Origin: Coriobacteriia bacterium
Lineage (GTDB): Bacteria > Actinomycetota > Coriobacteriia > Coriobacteriales > UMGS124
Length of the DNA: 64,000 nucleotides
Reading direction: 5' to 3'
NCBI GenBank assembly: GCA_018368455.1
Contig: JAGZEG010000006.1
Span: 1-64,000, forward strand
Shown here: in pieces, positions 8,603 through 17,384 of the stretch
How positions within the stretch are numbered: position 1 is the stretch's first letter
How the letters are laid out: every line of letters begins with the position of its first letter
The notes under the pieces: generated by a model
What the model was told of the DNA's origin: nothing
Databases searched by the model: none
What the model saw: only the letters and a program-made list of their open reading frames with translations
Position numbers and translations under genes: made by a program

Positions 8603-8863
8603 GAGAGGCTTCCTTTCTACGACATGGCGCCACGCGTTCTGCAGGAAATACGATCCTGCAGCAGAGCGAGGCGCGTCCTGTTGGGAATCGTACGTTTCGG
8701 GGACAGGAAACGGGCTCGTGTATGGGCGCGCCGGCTCGATCTCCGCGCGCCCGGTCCTTCCGCCGGGAAAAGACCGGGTCAGCGAAGAGATGAATTCCGG
8801 CGAGGAAGATAGGCAGTACACGACTCGACTTCCTGGCCAGATTACTCCTTCGCGAGCGCGAAA
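8603..8863 (-). other. Gap between hisI and hisE
   Basis: It is probably transcribed within the operon. It contains a small hairpin, CTGCAGGA paired with TCCTGCAG (about 8640-8662), and no supported gene. Confidence 0.4.
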
Positions 8864-9271
8864 CTACGCCTGCGGGCTCGGCCCGACCGCATCCCCGAGG
8901 GCAACTTCGCGATAGAAGCAGCTGCGATGACCCGTATGGCAGGCCGGGCCCGGCGAATCCACAATGAGCAGGATCGTGTCGGCATCGCAGTCGTACAGCA
9001 CGCGATGGACCTGCTGCACGTTGCCACTCGTGGCCCCCTTGTTCCAAAGCTCCCGGCGCGAGCGCGACCAGAACCAGCTCGTGCGCGTCTCCAGCGTCAG
9101 CGCGAGCGACTCGGCGTTCATCCACGCCATCATGAGGACCTCGCCCGAACCCTCTTGCTGCACGATAGCCGGCACGAGTCCCCGCTCGTCGAAGCGGACG
9201 CCGAGGGCCAGCGCGGCTTCGGCGCCATTCAAATGAACAAGCTCGGTTGGCTCACTTGCGTAGGATGGCAT
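8864..9271 (-). CDS. hisI: Phosphoribosyl-AMP cyclohydrolase
   Basis: A 135-aa enzyme of histidine synthesis step 3, opening the adenine ring of phosphoribosyl-AMP. It shows the family signature VLMMAWMNAESL, the SRSRRELWNKGATSGN stretch, metal ligands in YDCDADT, and the zinc cysteines of CHTGHRSCFY. HisI and HisE are separate here, unlike the enterobacterial fusion. GAGGGG lies 7 nt before the ATG at 9271. Confidence 0.95.
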   Translation of the reverse strand: MPSYASEPTELVHLNGAEAALALGVRFDERGLVPAIVQQEGSGEVLMMAWMNAESLALTLETRTSWFWSRSRRELWNKGATSGNVQQVHRVLYDCDADTILLIVDSPGPACHTGHRSCFYREVALGDAVGPSPQA

Positions 9272-9502
9272 GGCGGTCCCCTCTCTCGAACGCATCTCAT
9301 GCTCGGTCGGTCGCCGGCCGCCCTGTAATCCGGCGCTCAGACAGTCCTCGTACCGCCCGGCAAAGAACGCGCCGGACACTGCGGAACTCGCGGCGGACCA
9401 CAGAGCCACCGTCGGCCTCGCGCATAGAGGGCGGAACCCCCGTCGTGGCGTCTCAGGGCGAGGCGCTGCGCTGTCGCCCCGGGAAGGAGGGCAAAGAGTT
9501 CG

Positions 9503-10276
9503 TTACCCCTCGAAGACGGGGCGCACGGGGATGCCTTGCGCAGCGAGGTACTCCTTGACCTGGCGAATCGTGTACGTTCCGAAGTGGAACACGCTCGCCG
9601 CGAGCACGGCGTCGGCCTCGCCCTCGACGATACCCTCGGCGAAGTGCTCGAGCGATCCCACGCCGCCCGACGCGATGACGGGGATGGGCACGGCGCGCGC
9701 CACCGCCCGGGTCAGCGCCAGGTCGAAGCCGTCCTGCGTGCCGTCGCGGTCCATGCTTGTGAGCAGGATCTCGCCCGCACCGCGACGTGCCGCCTCCTCG
9801 GCCCAGCTCACAGCGTCGTAGCCCGTGGCCGTGCGCCCTCCTGCGACGTAGACCTCCCACTTGTCGCCCGGCCCCACGTGGCGCGCGTCGATGGCGCAGA
9901 TGACGGCCTGGCTGCCGAATGCCGCCGCGCATCGGGTGATGAGCGAGGGGTCCTTGACGGCCGCCGAGTTAAGCGAGCACTTGTCGGCGCCGGCGGCCAC
10001 CATGGCGCGCATGCCAGCAACGTCGCGGAAACCGCCCCCCACCGCGTAGGGGATGCGCACCTGACGAGCCGCACGCGACGCCATGTCGATCGTCGTGGAG
10101 CGGTTGTCGCTCGTCGCCGTGATGTCGAGAAAGATGACCTCGTCAGCGCCCTCTCGGTCGTAGTAGCTCGCAAGCTCGACCGGGTCGCCGGCGTCGCGCA
10201 GGTTCACGAAGTTGACACCCTTGACGACGCGACCGTCCTTGACGTCCATGCAGGGAATGACACGTTTGGTGAGCAA
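9503..10276 (-). CDS. hisF: Imidazole glycerol phosphate synthase, cyclase subunit
   Basis: A 257-aa TIM barrel that takes ammonia from HisH and makes imidazole glycerol phosphate plus AICAR. The first strand IPCMDVKDGRVVKG holds the catalytic Asp near residue 11, and the second catalytic Asp is in the TSMDRDGTQDGFD loop. Phosphate-binding glycines are seen in AVGGGF and IASGGVGS. The length is normal. It lies 138 nt after hisA and 231 nt before hisI. Confidence 0.96.
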   Translation of the reverse strand: MLTKRVIPCMDVKDGRVVKGVNFVNLRDAGDPVELASYYDREGADEVIFLDITATSDNRSTTIDMASRAARQVRIPYAVGGGFRDVAGMRAMVAAGADKCSLNSAAVKDPSLITRCAAAFGSQAVICAIDARHVGPGDKWEVYVAGGRTATGYDAVSWAEEAARRGAGEILLTSMDRDGTQDGFDLALTRAVARAVPIPVIASGGVGSLEHFAEGIVEGEADAVLAASVFHFGTYTIRQVKEYLAAQGIPVRPVFEG

Positions 10277-10414
10277 AGCCCCTCCTCACGAGATAGCGAA
10301 CCGAGCCGAGACATCCGTTCCGCCACGCGCCGACGCAGCGCAGCAGGCACAGGGCGTCGAGAGGCGACGCGTATGGAAATACGCGAGCCCCTCGAGAACG
10401 CAGCAAATGCCGTG

Positions 10415-11158
10415 CTACACCGGCGCGCGTGCGGACGCGAGCGCCTCTTCGAGCGTAAACGCCCCTTCATACAGAGCGCGGCCCGTGATGGCGCCCTCCA
10501 CGACGGAGGGATCCAGCGCGGCAAGCGCTTCGATGTCAGCGAGGCTCGCGATGCCACCGCTCGCGACAACGGGGAAGCCCGCCACCTGCGCGATATGCTC
10601 GTACACCGCCGTGTTGACGCCCGTCTGCATACCGTCGCGCGCGATGTCCGTAAATACGAGGTGTGTGAATCCCATACCCGCCAGCTCGCCCACGAGGTCG
10701 TCGGCTCGCACGCGGGCATCTTCGCGCCAGCCGTTGACGGCCACCTCGCCGTCGCGGGCGGCGACGTCAGCCACGAGCAGCTCGCCAAAGCGCTCGGCCG
10801 CCTGGCGCGCAAACGCCCGGTCGCGCACGAGGATCGTCCCGAGCGCGATGCGTCGGGCTCCGTAGCTCGCCAGCTGCTCGATGCGCCCGAGCGAGCGCAC
10901 GCCTCCGCCGACATCGACCGACAGCCCATCGACCTCGCAGATGCCCCGGATGGCCGCGTCGTTGGCAGCGCGGGCCGCGTCGTCCTCCTCGAACGCTGCG
11001 GAGAGGTCGACGACGTGCACCCACGTCGCCCCACGCGCCGCGAAGTCGCGCGCCACAGCCACGGGATCGCTTGCGTACACGTCCATCTGCGAGCGCTCGC
11101 CGCGACGCAGACGCACGACCTGGCCGGCCACAAGATCTATGGCGGGAAACAGGATCAT
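10415..11158 (-). CDS. hisA: Phosphoribosylformimino-AICAR phosphate isomerase
   Basis: A 247-aa TIM barrel for the Amadori rearrangement of ProFAR to PRFAR, paralogous to hisF. The first strand is FPAIDLVAGQVVRL with the catalytic Asp at about 8. The other catalytic Asp is in FTDIARDGMQTG, and phosphate contacts lie in VDVGGGVRSL and VVASGGIAS. GGGAGGGG supports the start at 11158; a longer frame adds 20 residues foreign to the family. It directly follows hisH. Confidence 0.95.
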   Translation of the reverse strand: MILFPAIDLVAGQVVRLRRGERSQMDVYASDPVAVARDFAARGATWVHVVDLSAAFEEDDAARAANDAAIRGICEVDGLSVDVGGGVRSLGRIEQLASYGARRIALGTILVRDRAFARQAAERFGELLVADVAARDGEVAVNGWREDARVRADDLVGELAGMGFTHLVFTDIARDGMQTGVNTAVYEHIAQVAGFPVVASGGIASLADIEALAALDPSVVEGAITGRALYEGAFTLEEALASARAPV

Positions 11159-11195
11159 CGCACCCCTCCCTTCACGTCGGAGCAGGAAAGCGTCG

Positions 11196-12074
11196 TCACA
11201 GCGTGCCGCCCAGGTCAACGCCCGCGGCAGCCGCAGCGCTCATCATCGCCTGCGCTGCCGCCAGCTCAGCCGGGTCGATACCCAGCTCGCGCGCGACGAC
11301 GCCCGCAAAGTTCGCCAGCACGAGCGCACCGGCCCCCGAGGACTTCTCGGGATGGAACTGCACGCCGAACGTGTTGCCGCCGTTCCATACGGCGCTCGCG
11401 AAGCGCTGGCCGTGCTCCGTCGTGCCCACGACACGATCAGCATCGCGCGGGACGCACACGTAGGAGTGCGTGAAGTAGAAGAACGTGCCGTCCTCGACGC
11501 CCTCAAACAACGGGCAGCTGCGAGCGACGCCCGTGAGCTCGACGGAGTTCCATCCCACGTGCGGCACCTTCACGCCGTTCATACCGCGCAGGCGCTCGAC
11601 GTCGCCCTGCATGAGCGCAAGGCCGGGCGTCCACGGGACGTCCTCGCCGGGTGCTGGCGGCTGGGCGTGCTCGTTACCGCGATCGAACAGCAGCTGCATG
11701 CCCAGGCAGATGCCCAGGATGGGCGTACCCGCGCGAGAGAGATCCCACAGGACGTCCGCCTGACCAGACGCCCGCATGAACGCCATGGCGTCGTCGAACG
11801 CGCCCACACCCGGCACGACGGCACCCGCAGCACCTGCAATGACAGCCGGGTCGTCGCTCACGCGCACCCGGACGCCCGCCGCGGCCAGACCTCGCTCGAC
11901 AGACAGCAGGTTGCCCTTGTGGTAGTCGACGACGGCCACGTACGCGTCGGCAGGCATCCAGGGACGCTCCGCCTCGACAGCTCGGGCAAGCGTCGGCGCC
12001 TCGCCCACGCCGTACGCCGCGATCTCGTCCGCCCCGGCGATGACGATGCCCGGAACGCCCCCCACCGGCGCCAT
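11196..12074 (-). CDS. hisH: Imidazole glycerol phosphate synthase, glutaminase subunit
   Basis: A class I glutamine amidotransferase supplying ammonia to HisF. The nucleophile is in PILGICLGMQLLFDRG, and the His-Glu pair in FGVQFHPEKSS. The recognisable HisH fold starts at about residue 43 (VAVVDYHKGNLLSVERGL), so the first 42 residues are an extension relative to the usual ~200 aa. The start at 12074 overlaps the hisB stop as TAATG and has GGGGAG, favouring the long form. An internal ATG at 11957 with GGCGGAG upstream would give a standard-length protein. Confidence 0.93.
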   Translation of the reverse strand: MAPVGGVPGIVIAGADEIAAYGVGEAPTLARAVEAERPWMPADAYVAVVDYHKGNLLSVERGLAAAGVRVRVSDDPAVIAGAAGAVVPGVGAFDDAMAFMRASGQADVLWDLSRAGTPILGICLGMQLLFDRGNEHAQPPAPGEDVPWTPGLALMQGDVERLRGMNGVKVPHVGWNSVELTGVARSCPLFEGVEDGTFFYFTHSYVCVPRDADRVVGTTEHGQRFASAVWNGGNTFGVQFHPEKSSGAGALVLANFAGVVARELGIDPAELAAAQAMMSAAAAAGVDLGGTL

Positions 12075-12712
12075 TAGAGGCTCCCCTTCGTGGAGGGTAC
12101 GCCCGTGACGCGCGGATCGAGCCGCGTGGCCATCATGAGCGCGCGGGCAAGGGCCTTGAACGCTCCCTCGATGATGTGATGCGAGTTCTCGCCGGCCAGC
12201 AGGCGCACGTGTAGCGTGATGCCCGCGTTAGCAGCGAAGGCGATGAGAAATTCCTTGACGAGCTGCGTGTCGAACGTTCCGACGCACTGCGTGGGGATGG
12301 GCAGGTCGACGTGAGCGGCCCCGCGCCCCGAGATGTCGATGGCGCACAGCACGAGCGCCTCGTCCATCGGAACGACGGCCTGGCCGTAGCGTGCGATACC
12401 CTTTGCGTCGCCGAGCGCCTGGCGGACGGCCGTGCCGAGCACGATGCCAACGTCTTCGACCGTGTGATGGTCGTCGACCTGAACGTCGCCCGTGGCCTGT
12501 ACCGTCAGCCCGAACAGCCCGTGACGACCCAGCGCGTCGAGCATGTGGTCGAGGAAGGGCACACACGTGTCGACGTCGGCCGCCCCGTCGCCGTCGAGGT
12601 CGAGGTGCACGAGGACGTCCGTCTCCTTCGTGACGCGATGCACCTCGGCGATGCGATGGACCTGCTCCGGGACGGCGCACGCCCCGAGCGCCTCTTTGTC
12701 TTCTGTGGTCAT
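12074..12712 (-). CDS. hisB: Imidazoleglycerol-phosphate dehydratase
   Basis: A 212-aa dehydratase for histidine synthesis step 6. Both manganese-binding His motifs are intact: DHHTVEDVG and ENSHHIIEGAF. There is no N-terminal phosphatase domain, and no separate histidinol-phosphatase gene lies in the window, so that step must be encoded elsewhere. It lies between hisC (4-nt gap) and hisH (TAATG overlap). Confidence 0.96.
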   Translation of the reverse strand: MTTEDKEALGACAVPEQVHRIAEVHRVTKETDVLVHLDLDGDGAADVDTCVPFLDHMLDALGRHGLFGLTVQATGDVQVDDHHTVEDVGIVLGTAVRQALGDAKGIARYGQAVVPMDEALVLCAIDISGRGAAHVDLPIPTQCVGTFDTQLVKEFLIAFAANAGITLHVRLLAGENSHHIIEGAFKALARALMMATRLDPRVTGVPSTKGSL

Positions 12713-12716
12713 CGGC

Positions 12717-13891
12717 CTACTCCTTTGCCGTCATCGGCGCCTGCGAGGCGACCGCGGGAACGCCGGAAGCCTCGGCAGCTGACAGCCCCAGTATCTCACG
12801 CAGGCGCGTGAGAAGCTCGTCCGTTTCGGCAGGCATGCCCACGCTGATACGCAGACAACCGGCCAGCCCCGCCGCATGCGAGAAGTTACGCACGAGCACG
12901 GACGCGTCGGCCAGACGGTCATGCGCCTCGTCGGCACTCGGAAGGCTCCCGTCAGCGGGCAGGCGCACGAGCACGAAGTTCGCCTCAGAGTCGTACACGT
13001 CGACGTGCCCGCGTCCGGCAGCGGCCAGCTCGTCAGCAAGTCCCCGCAGCAGGGCCGTCATGCGGGCGCGCTCCGCCACGATGGCGTTGACGATCGGCCG
13101 CAGTTCGTCGGCATGCTCGAGCACGACCTCGGCCGCCGCCTGCGAGAACCGGTTGACCGAATAGGGCTGCGCACGGCGAGCAACCCGTCGGCCACGGCGT
13201 CGCCGCAGATGACGTAGCCCACGCGGGCGCCGGCCAGCGCATACGCCTTCGACAGCGTCCGCAGCACGCAGACGTTGGGCAGCTCGGCGACGAGCGGCAC
13301 GCAGCTTGCGGCCGGGTCGCAGAACTCTCCGTACGCCTCGTCCACGACGATGAGCGCGTCAGTGGCCTCGGCGAGCGCCCGCACGAAGCCGACGCGCTCC
13401 AGGTTGCCCGAGGGGTTGTTCGGCGACGTCAGCACGACAACGGCGGTGTTGCTCTGCTGCGCAGCGGCCAGCACGGCCTGCTCGTCCACGGAGAAGTCGG
13501 GGCGGCGCGGCACGTCGACGACCGGCGTCATCGTGAGCCGGGCGTACATGTCGTAGGCGGAGAACGTCGGCGGGCAGTTCACGAGCGCCCGGCCCGGCCC
13601 GCCAAAGCCGAGCAGCAGGTTGAAGATGAGCTCGTCACCGCCGTTGCCCACGACGACGTTGCGCTCCCCGACGCCCCACTTCCGCGCGAGCAGCCGGCGC
13701 ACGCCCGGCGCCGTCGCGTCGGGATAGCGGTTCGTCGGCACGGTTTCCAGGCGGCGAGCCAGCTCGTCGCGCACGGGGGCGGGCAGGCCGTAGTTGTTCT
13801 CGTTGGCCGAGAGCATGATGCGCACGGGGCGCATGTCGGGGTCGTATGGCTCCAGGCCCACGAGGTCGGGGCGCAGCTGCGTGCCGTCCAT
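12717..13891 (-). pseudogene. hisC: Histidinol-phosphate aminotransferase, frameshifted
   Basis: The PLP fold-type I aminotransferase for histidine synthesis step 7 is split between two frames. The 5' part (13891 to about 13170) runs from MDGTQLRPDLVGLEPYDP through the PLP-lysine motif TLSKAYALAGARVGYV. The 3' part (from about 13168 to 12717) continues NRFSQAAAEV to the C-terminus. The join falls at 13168-13172, where one base is missing; adding one C on the coding strand gives VRQPYSVNRF and a normal 391-aa enzyme. The start overlaps the hisD stop as TGATG. It is either a sequencing error or a recent knockout; the rest of the frame is undecayed. Confidence 0.9.
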
Positions 13892-15237
13892 CAGCGCCCG
13901 CCCTCGCAGCCGCACTCCTGAGCTGCGGTCTGGGCGAGCTGGTCGGCGCGTACCTCGCGGCGCATAGCGGCCGAGCGAGCGTGCGACCACAGGCCCTCGG
14001 CACTCGCCAGCGTCACGACGGCGTCGCAGTCGGCCTCGAGGCCCTCGTAGGAGTAGCAGATAACCGACGACTTCTTGACGAACTGCTCGACAGACAGCGG
14101 ACTGGAGAACTTCGCGGTGCCGCCGGTAGGCAGCGTGTGGTTCGGGCCGGCCACATAATCGCCCAGCGGCTCGGAGCTCCATGTGCCCACGAAGATGGCG
14201 CCGGCGTTCTTGATGCGACCGAGCAGCTCCATGCCACCGGCCATCTGGACCTCGAGGTGCTCGGGGGCGATGGCGTTCACGGCGTCGATCGCCTGCTGGA
14301 CGTCGGCGCACACGACGATGACGCCCTTGTTCGTGAGCGACGCCTCGGTGACCTCGCGACGAGGGGTCTGCGCGAGGTACTCCTCGATGTTGGCGAGAAC
14401 GGCCTGCGGCAGGTCGGGGTCGGTCGTCACGAGGTAGCACGTCGCCAGCGGGTCGTGCTCGGCCTGCGCCATGAGGTCGATGGCGACGAGGCGCGGCTCG
14501 GCCGTCTCGTCGGCCAGCACGCAGACCTCGGAGGGGCCGGCCACCATGTCGATACCCACGTCGCCCGAGACGAGGCGCTTCGCCGCGGCCACGTAGGCGT
14601 TGCCCGGGCCGGTGATCTTGCTGACGCGCGGGATGGAGGCCGTGCCGTACGCCAGCGCCGCGATAGCCTGGGCGCCGCCGACCGTGTAGATCTCGTCCAC
14701 GCCGGCAACCTTGGCGGCGCACAGCGTGTAGGGAGACAGCGCCCCGCCGTCTGCCTGCGGCGGCGTCACCATGACGATGCGCTCGACGCCGGCGACCTTC
14801 GCGGGGATGGCGTTCATGAGCACGGTGGAGGGGTACTGCGCGCGGCCGCCGGGCACGTAGATGCCCACGCTCTCGAGCGGCGTGACCTTCTGGCCGAGGA
14901 TCGTGCCGTCGGGGCGCGTCATGAACCAGCTCTGCTGGACCTCGCGCTCATGGAAGTCACGGATCTGGCGTGCGGCCTTCTCGCAGGCGGCAAGGAACTC
15001 CGGGTCGACCTGGTCGGGATCGCATGCGCGGTCGAGCACCTCGGCCGGCACGCGGAAGTCGGCGAGGTCAACGCGGTCGAAGCGCTTCTCGTAATCGCGC
15101 ACGGCCTCGTCGCCGCCGGCGCGTACCGTGTCGACGATCTGGGCGGCCGACGCCATGACCTCGGCAGGCAGGGCGCCGGCGCGGGAGATCATCTCGTCGG
15201 TAAGGCGCTCGCCGGGCTGTAGCACGATGTTCTTCAT
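13891..15237 (-). CDS. hisD: Histidinol dehydrogenase
   Basis: A 448-aa zinc enzyme carrying out the last two NAD-dependent oxidations to histidine. Typical stretches are GIYVPGGRAQYPSTVLMN, AGVDEIYTVGGAQAIAALA, the nucleotide-site KITGPGNAYVAAAKR and the catalytic AIAPEHLEVQ with its Glu-His pair. The length is standard. A Cys-rich tail (CGCEGGR) is peculiar to this copy. It lies 6 nt after the hisZG stop. Confidence 0.97.
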   Translation of the reverse strand: MKNIVLQPGERLTDEMISRAGALPAEVMASAAQIVDTVRAGGDEAVRDYEKRFDRVDLADFRVPAEVLDRACDPDQVDPEFLAACEKAARQIRDFHEREVQQSWFMTRPDGTILGQKVTPLESVGIYVPGGRAQYPSTVLMNAIPAKVAGVERIVMVTPPQADGGALSPYTLCAAKVAGVDEIYTVGGAQAIAALAYGTASIPRVSKITGPGNAYVAAAKRLVSGDVGIDMVAGPSEVCVLADETAEPRLVAIDLMAQAEHDPLATCYLVTTDPDLPQAVLANIEEYLAQTPRREVTEASLTNKGVIVVCADVQQAIDAVNAIAPEHLEVQMAGGMELLGRIKNAGAIFVGTWSSEPLGDYVAGPNHTLPTGGTAKFSSPLSVEQFVKKSSVICYSYEGLEADCDAVVTLASAEGLWSHARSAAMRREVRADQLAQTAAQECGCEGGR

Positions 15238-15243
15238 TTCGGG

Positions 15244-16966
15244 TTACCCCTCTTTCTTCTCGGCCGCGGCGAGTTCGAGCCGGTGGGCCATCTCATAGAC
15301 GCGCGGGTTCGTACGGGCACTGGCCGGGTTTGCGAAGAAGCGTGCCGTGCAGCGCATGACCTCGTCGACGATGACGAGGTTGTTCTCGCGCAGCGTCGTG
15401 CCCGTAGCCGTGATATCGATGATGCGGTCGGCCATGCCCACGAGCGGCGCGAGCTCGATGTTGCCGTGAAACTTGAGGATGTCGGCCGTCACGCCGATGC
15501 GGCTGTAGTAGGCGCGCGTGATGCGCGGGTACTTCGTCGCGACGCGGATAGCACCGAGGCGGCGGTAGTTCTCCTCGGCACGCCCCTTGGCGGCAGCGGG
15601 CTCGGCCACGACAAAACGGCAGTCCCCGTAGTGCAGGTCGGCAAGCTCGAGCACGTCAAGATCGGCCTCGAACAGCGAGTCCTTGCCGCAGATGCCGCAG
15701 TCCGCGCCACCGAACGCCACGAAGGCCGGGGCGTCGGTCGGGCGCACGATGATGTACTCGACGTCGTCGGGGCCGGAGATGATGAGCTGGCGGCCGGGAT
15801 CCTCAAGCCGCCTGACATCCAGGCCCGCGCGGGAGAGCAGGTCGAGGGCGCCGGCGTAGAGCGAGCCCTTCGAGACGGCGACGCGCAGGGGGCGACGGAG
15901 GAGGGCCGCGGGGGCTTCGCGGGAGGTGGGGGCTTCCTCCGCGGTCCGCGACGGAGACGCGCAGTCGAGAGCCGTCTGGAGGGCGTCGAGTGACAGGGCA
16001 AAGCCGGCGGCGGGGCGAGCGGCGCCGTAGCGCTCAAACACGCGGTCATAACGGCCGCCGCTGCCCAGGCAGGCGCCCAAGCCCGGCAGATACGCTGCGA
16101 ACACGACGCCGGTGTAGTAGCCGAACGAGCCGGTCAGCGAGAAGTCAACCGCCAGCGTACCGCCCGTCGCGCAGGGCTGCGCCGCATCGAGCAGGGAGGC
16201 CAGCTCGTCGAGGCCGAAGAGGTCGGGCGCTGCGTCGCCAGGAGTGCTCGCCAACAGCGGGGCGCAAGGCTCGACCAGCTGGCGGGCGGCGTCGATCGCC
16301 TCGCGACCGCCGTGGACGCGCGGCAGGCCGCGTAGGGCGCGTCGCAGCTCAGGCGCCAGCGCGTCGCCAGCCTCGTCCACGAGGGCGTCGAGCCCCACGA
16401 GGTCGTTGGCCCGACAGGCCGCCCAGGCGCCGGCTCGCCAGTCGGCGTCCATCCCACAGGCCGACAGCAGCGTCTCGAACGGACGCACGCTCCCCAGCGC
16501 GATGACGTACCCGCTCAGGCCCGCGGCGTCCAGGGCACCCGCGGCCAGAGAGAGCACCTCGGCGTCGGCCTGCGCACCGGACTGGCCGATAAGCTCGATG
16601 CCGAGCTTGTGTGAACTGGCGGGCCTGGCCGCGCAGGGCGTCGCGCTCACAGAAGACCGGCGCGGCATAGCGCAGGCGAAACGGGCCAGCCTGGCCGCGC
16701 AGGCGCGACGAGACGAGCCGTGCGATGGGCAGCGTGACGTCAGGGCGCAGCATGAGCTGGTGGCCATCACCGTCGAACAGGCGAAACGTCGTCTCGGGCG
16801 CGGCGTCAGCGTTCGTGAGCAGGTCACGTTCCTCGAGCACTGGCGTCTCGACCGGCAGGTAACCCGCGTCAGCGAAGCAGCCCGAGACGGCGGACACGAT
16901 ACGCTCGCGCCACAGCGCCTCCTCAGGCAGAACGTCGCGCATGCCGCGCGGTGTCGTTAGCGTCAC
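15244..16966 (-). pseudogene. hisG: HisZ-HisG fusion (ATP phosphoribosyltransferase), frameshifted in the HisZ part
   Basis: The first gene of the his operon encodes an N-terminal HisZ-like, histidyl-tRNA-synthetase-derived regulatory domain (MRDVLPEEALWRERI ... GGRYDRVFERYG). A Ser/Thr/Ala-rich linker near 15900-15970 leads to a short-form HisG catalytic domain (LRVAVSKGSLYAGALDLL ... IDITATGTTLRENNL). Short HisG needs HisZ, normally from a separate gene. One extra base at about 16607-16608 shifts the frame between RQFTQ and LGIELIGQ; removing it gives a continuous 573-aa protein. The start is GTG at 16966 with GAGGGAG 7 nt upstream. HisG is the feedback-controlled first step. Confidence 0.85.
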
Positions 16967-17000
16967 AGCAGATCTCCCTCATAAGGTCCGTGCATTTCGA

Positions 17001-17042
17001 TGCCGGTTACTTTAGCACAGTAGAGTGATAAAGTAACCGGCA
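17001..17042. promoter_or_regulatory. 18-bp-arm dyad in the his operon leader
   Basis: TGCCGGTTACTTTAGCAC (17001-17018) and its inverted copy (17025-17042) match at 17 of 18 positions around the 6-nt loop AGTAGA. The dyad ends 35 nt before the GTG start of hisZG. It has no T-tract, and no His-codon-rich leader ORF lies beside it, so it resembles a repressor operator or structural RNA element more than an attenuator. Confidence 0.75.
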
Positions 17043-17106
17043 TTCACCTTGCCGGACTTCTTCGCAAGCCTTCCACAGCGATGAGCCTCAGGGCACCTCA
17101 CCCGCG

Positions 17107-17112
17107 ATTCTA
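17107..17112 (-). promoter_or_regulatory. Candidate -10 box of the his operon
   Basis: TAGAAT on the minus strand is the best -10 match upstream of hisZG. It would give a leader of about 130 nt containing the 18-bp dyad. No convincing -35 was seen. Confidence 0.3.
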
Positions 17113-17154
17113 GCACCGGGTGCCGAACCAGCATGGACACCCGAACGCGAGCGA

Positions 17155-17195
17155 GGGGCCCTGCGATGCCCACCTATGGCAGGCCGCAGGGCCCC
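17155..17195. repeat. Strong hairpin in the his / amidotransferase divergent gap
   Basis: GGGGCCCTGCG (17155-17165) pairs perfectly with CGCAGGGCCCC (17185-17195). The loop adds GCC/GGTGGGC-type pairing. No T-tract lies on either side. It could be a leader structure of the rightward amidotransferase gene or separate the two divergent units. Confidence 0.55.
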
Positions 17196-17384
17196 TTGCG
17201 CAAGTCCCCCACCACGCCGGCCTGGGCTGCCTAGGCGGGGACGTGTTTCCATCCGCGAAAAAGCGCCACACGCCCACGCGGAGGACACCGGAGGCTGCTA
17301 TACCTGGGAAACTTGCTCGACGCGCCCCGCCTCCGCGACCCCTCCGAGGCTTCGCCGCGCCACTTTCTCGCGAAAGGATCGCCC

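Noticed and set aside
16995..17045. CIRCE operator (TTAGCAC ... GAGTG-TAA words in the his dyad)
   Set aside because: The half-sites overlap with only a 2-bp spacing instead of nine, and the gene is not a heat-shock gene.
17100..17200. T-box leader of the his operon
   Set aside because: AGGTGGGCATCGC is only loosely like the T-box core. It lies in the loop of a hairpin upstream of the likely promoter, and no specifier loop or terminator/antiterminator pair was found.
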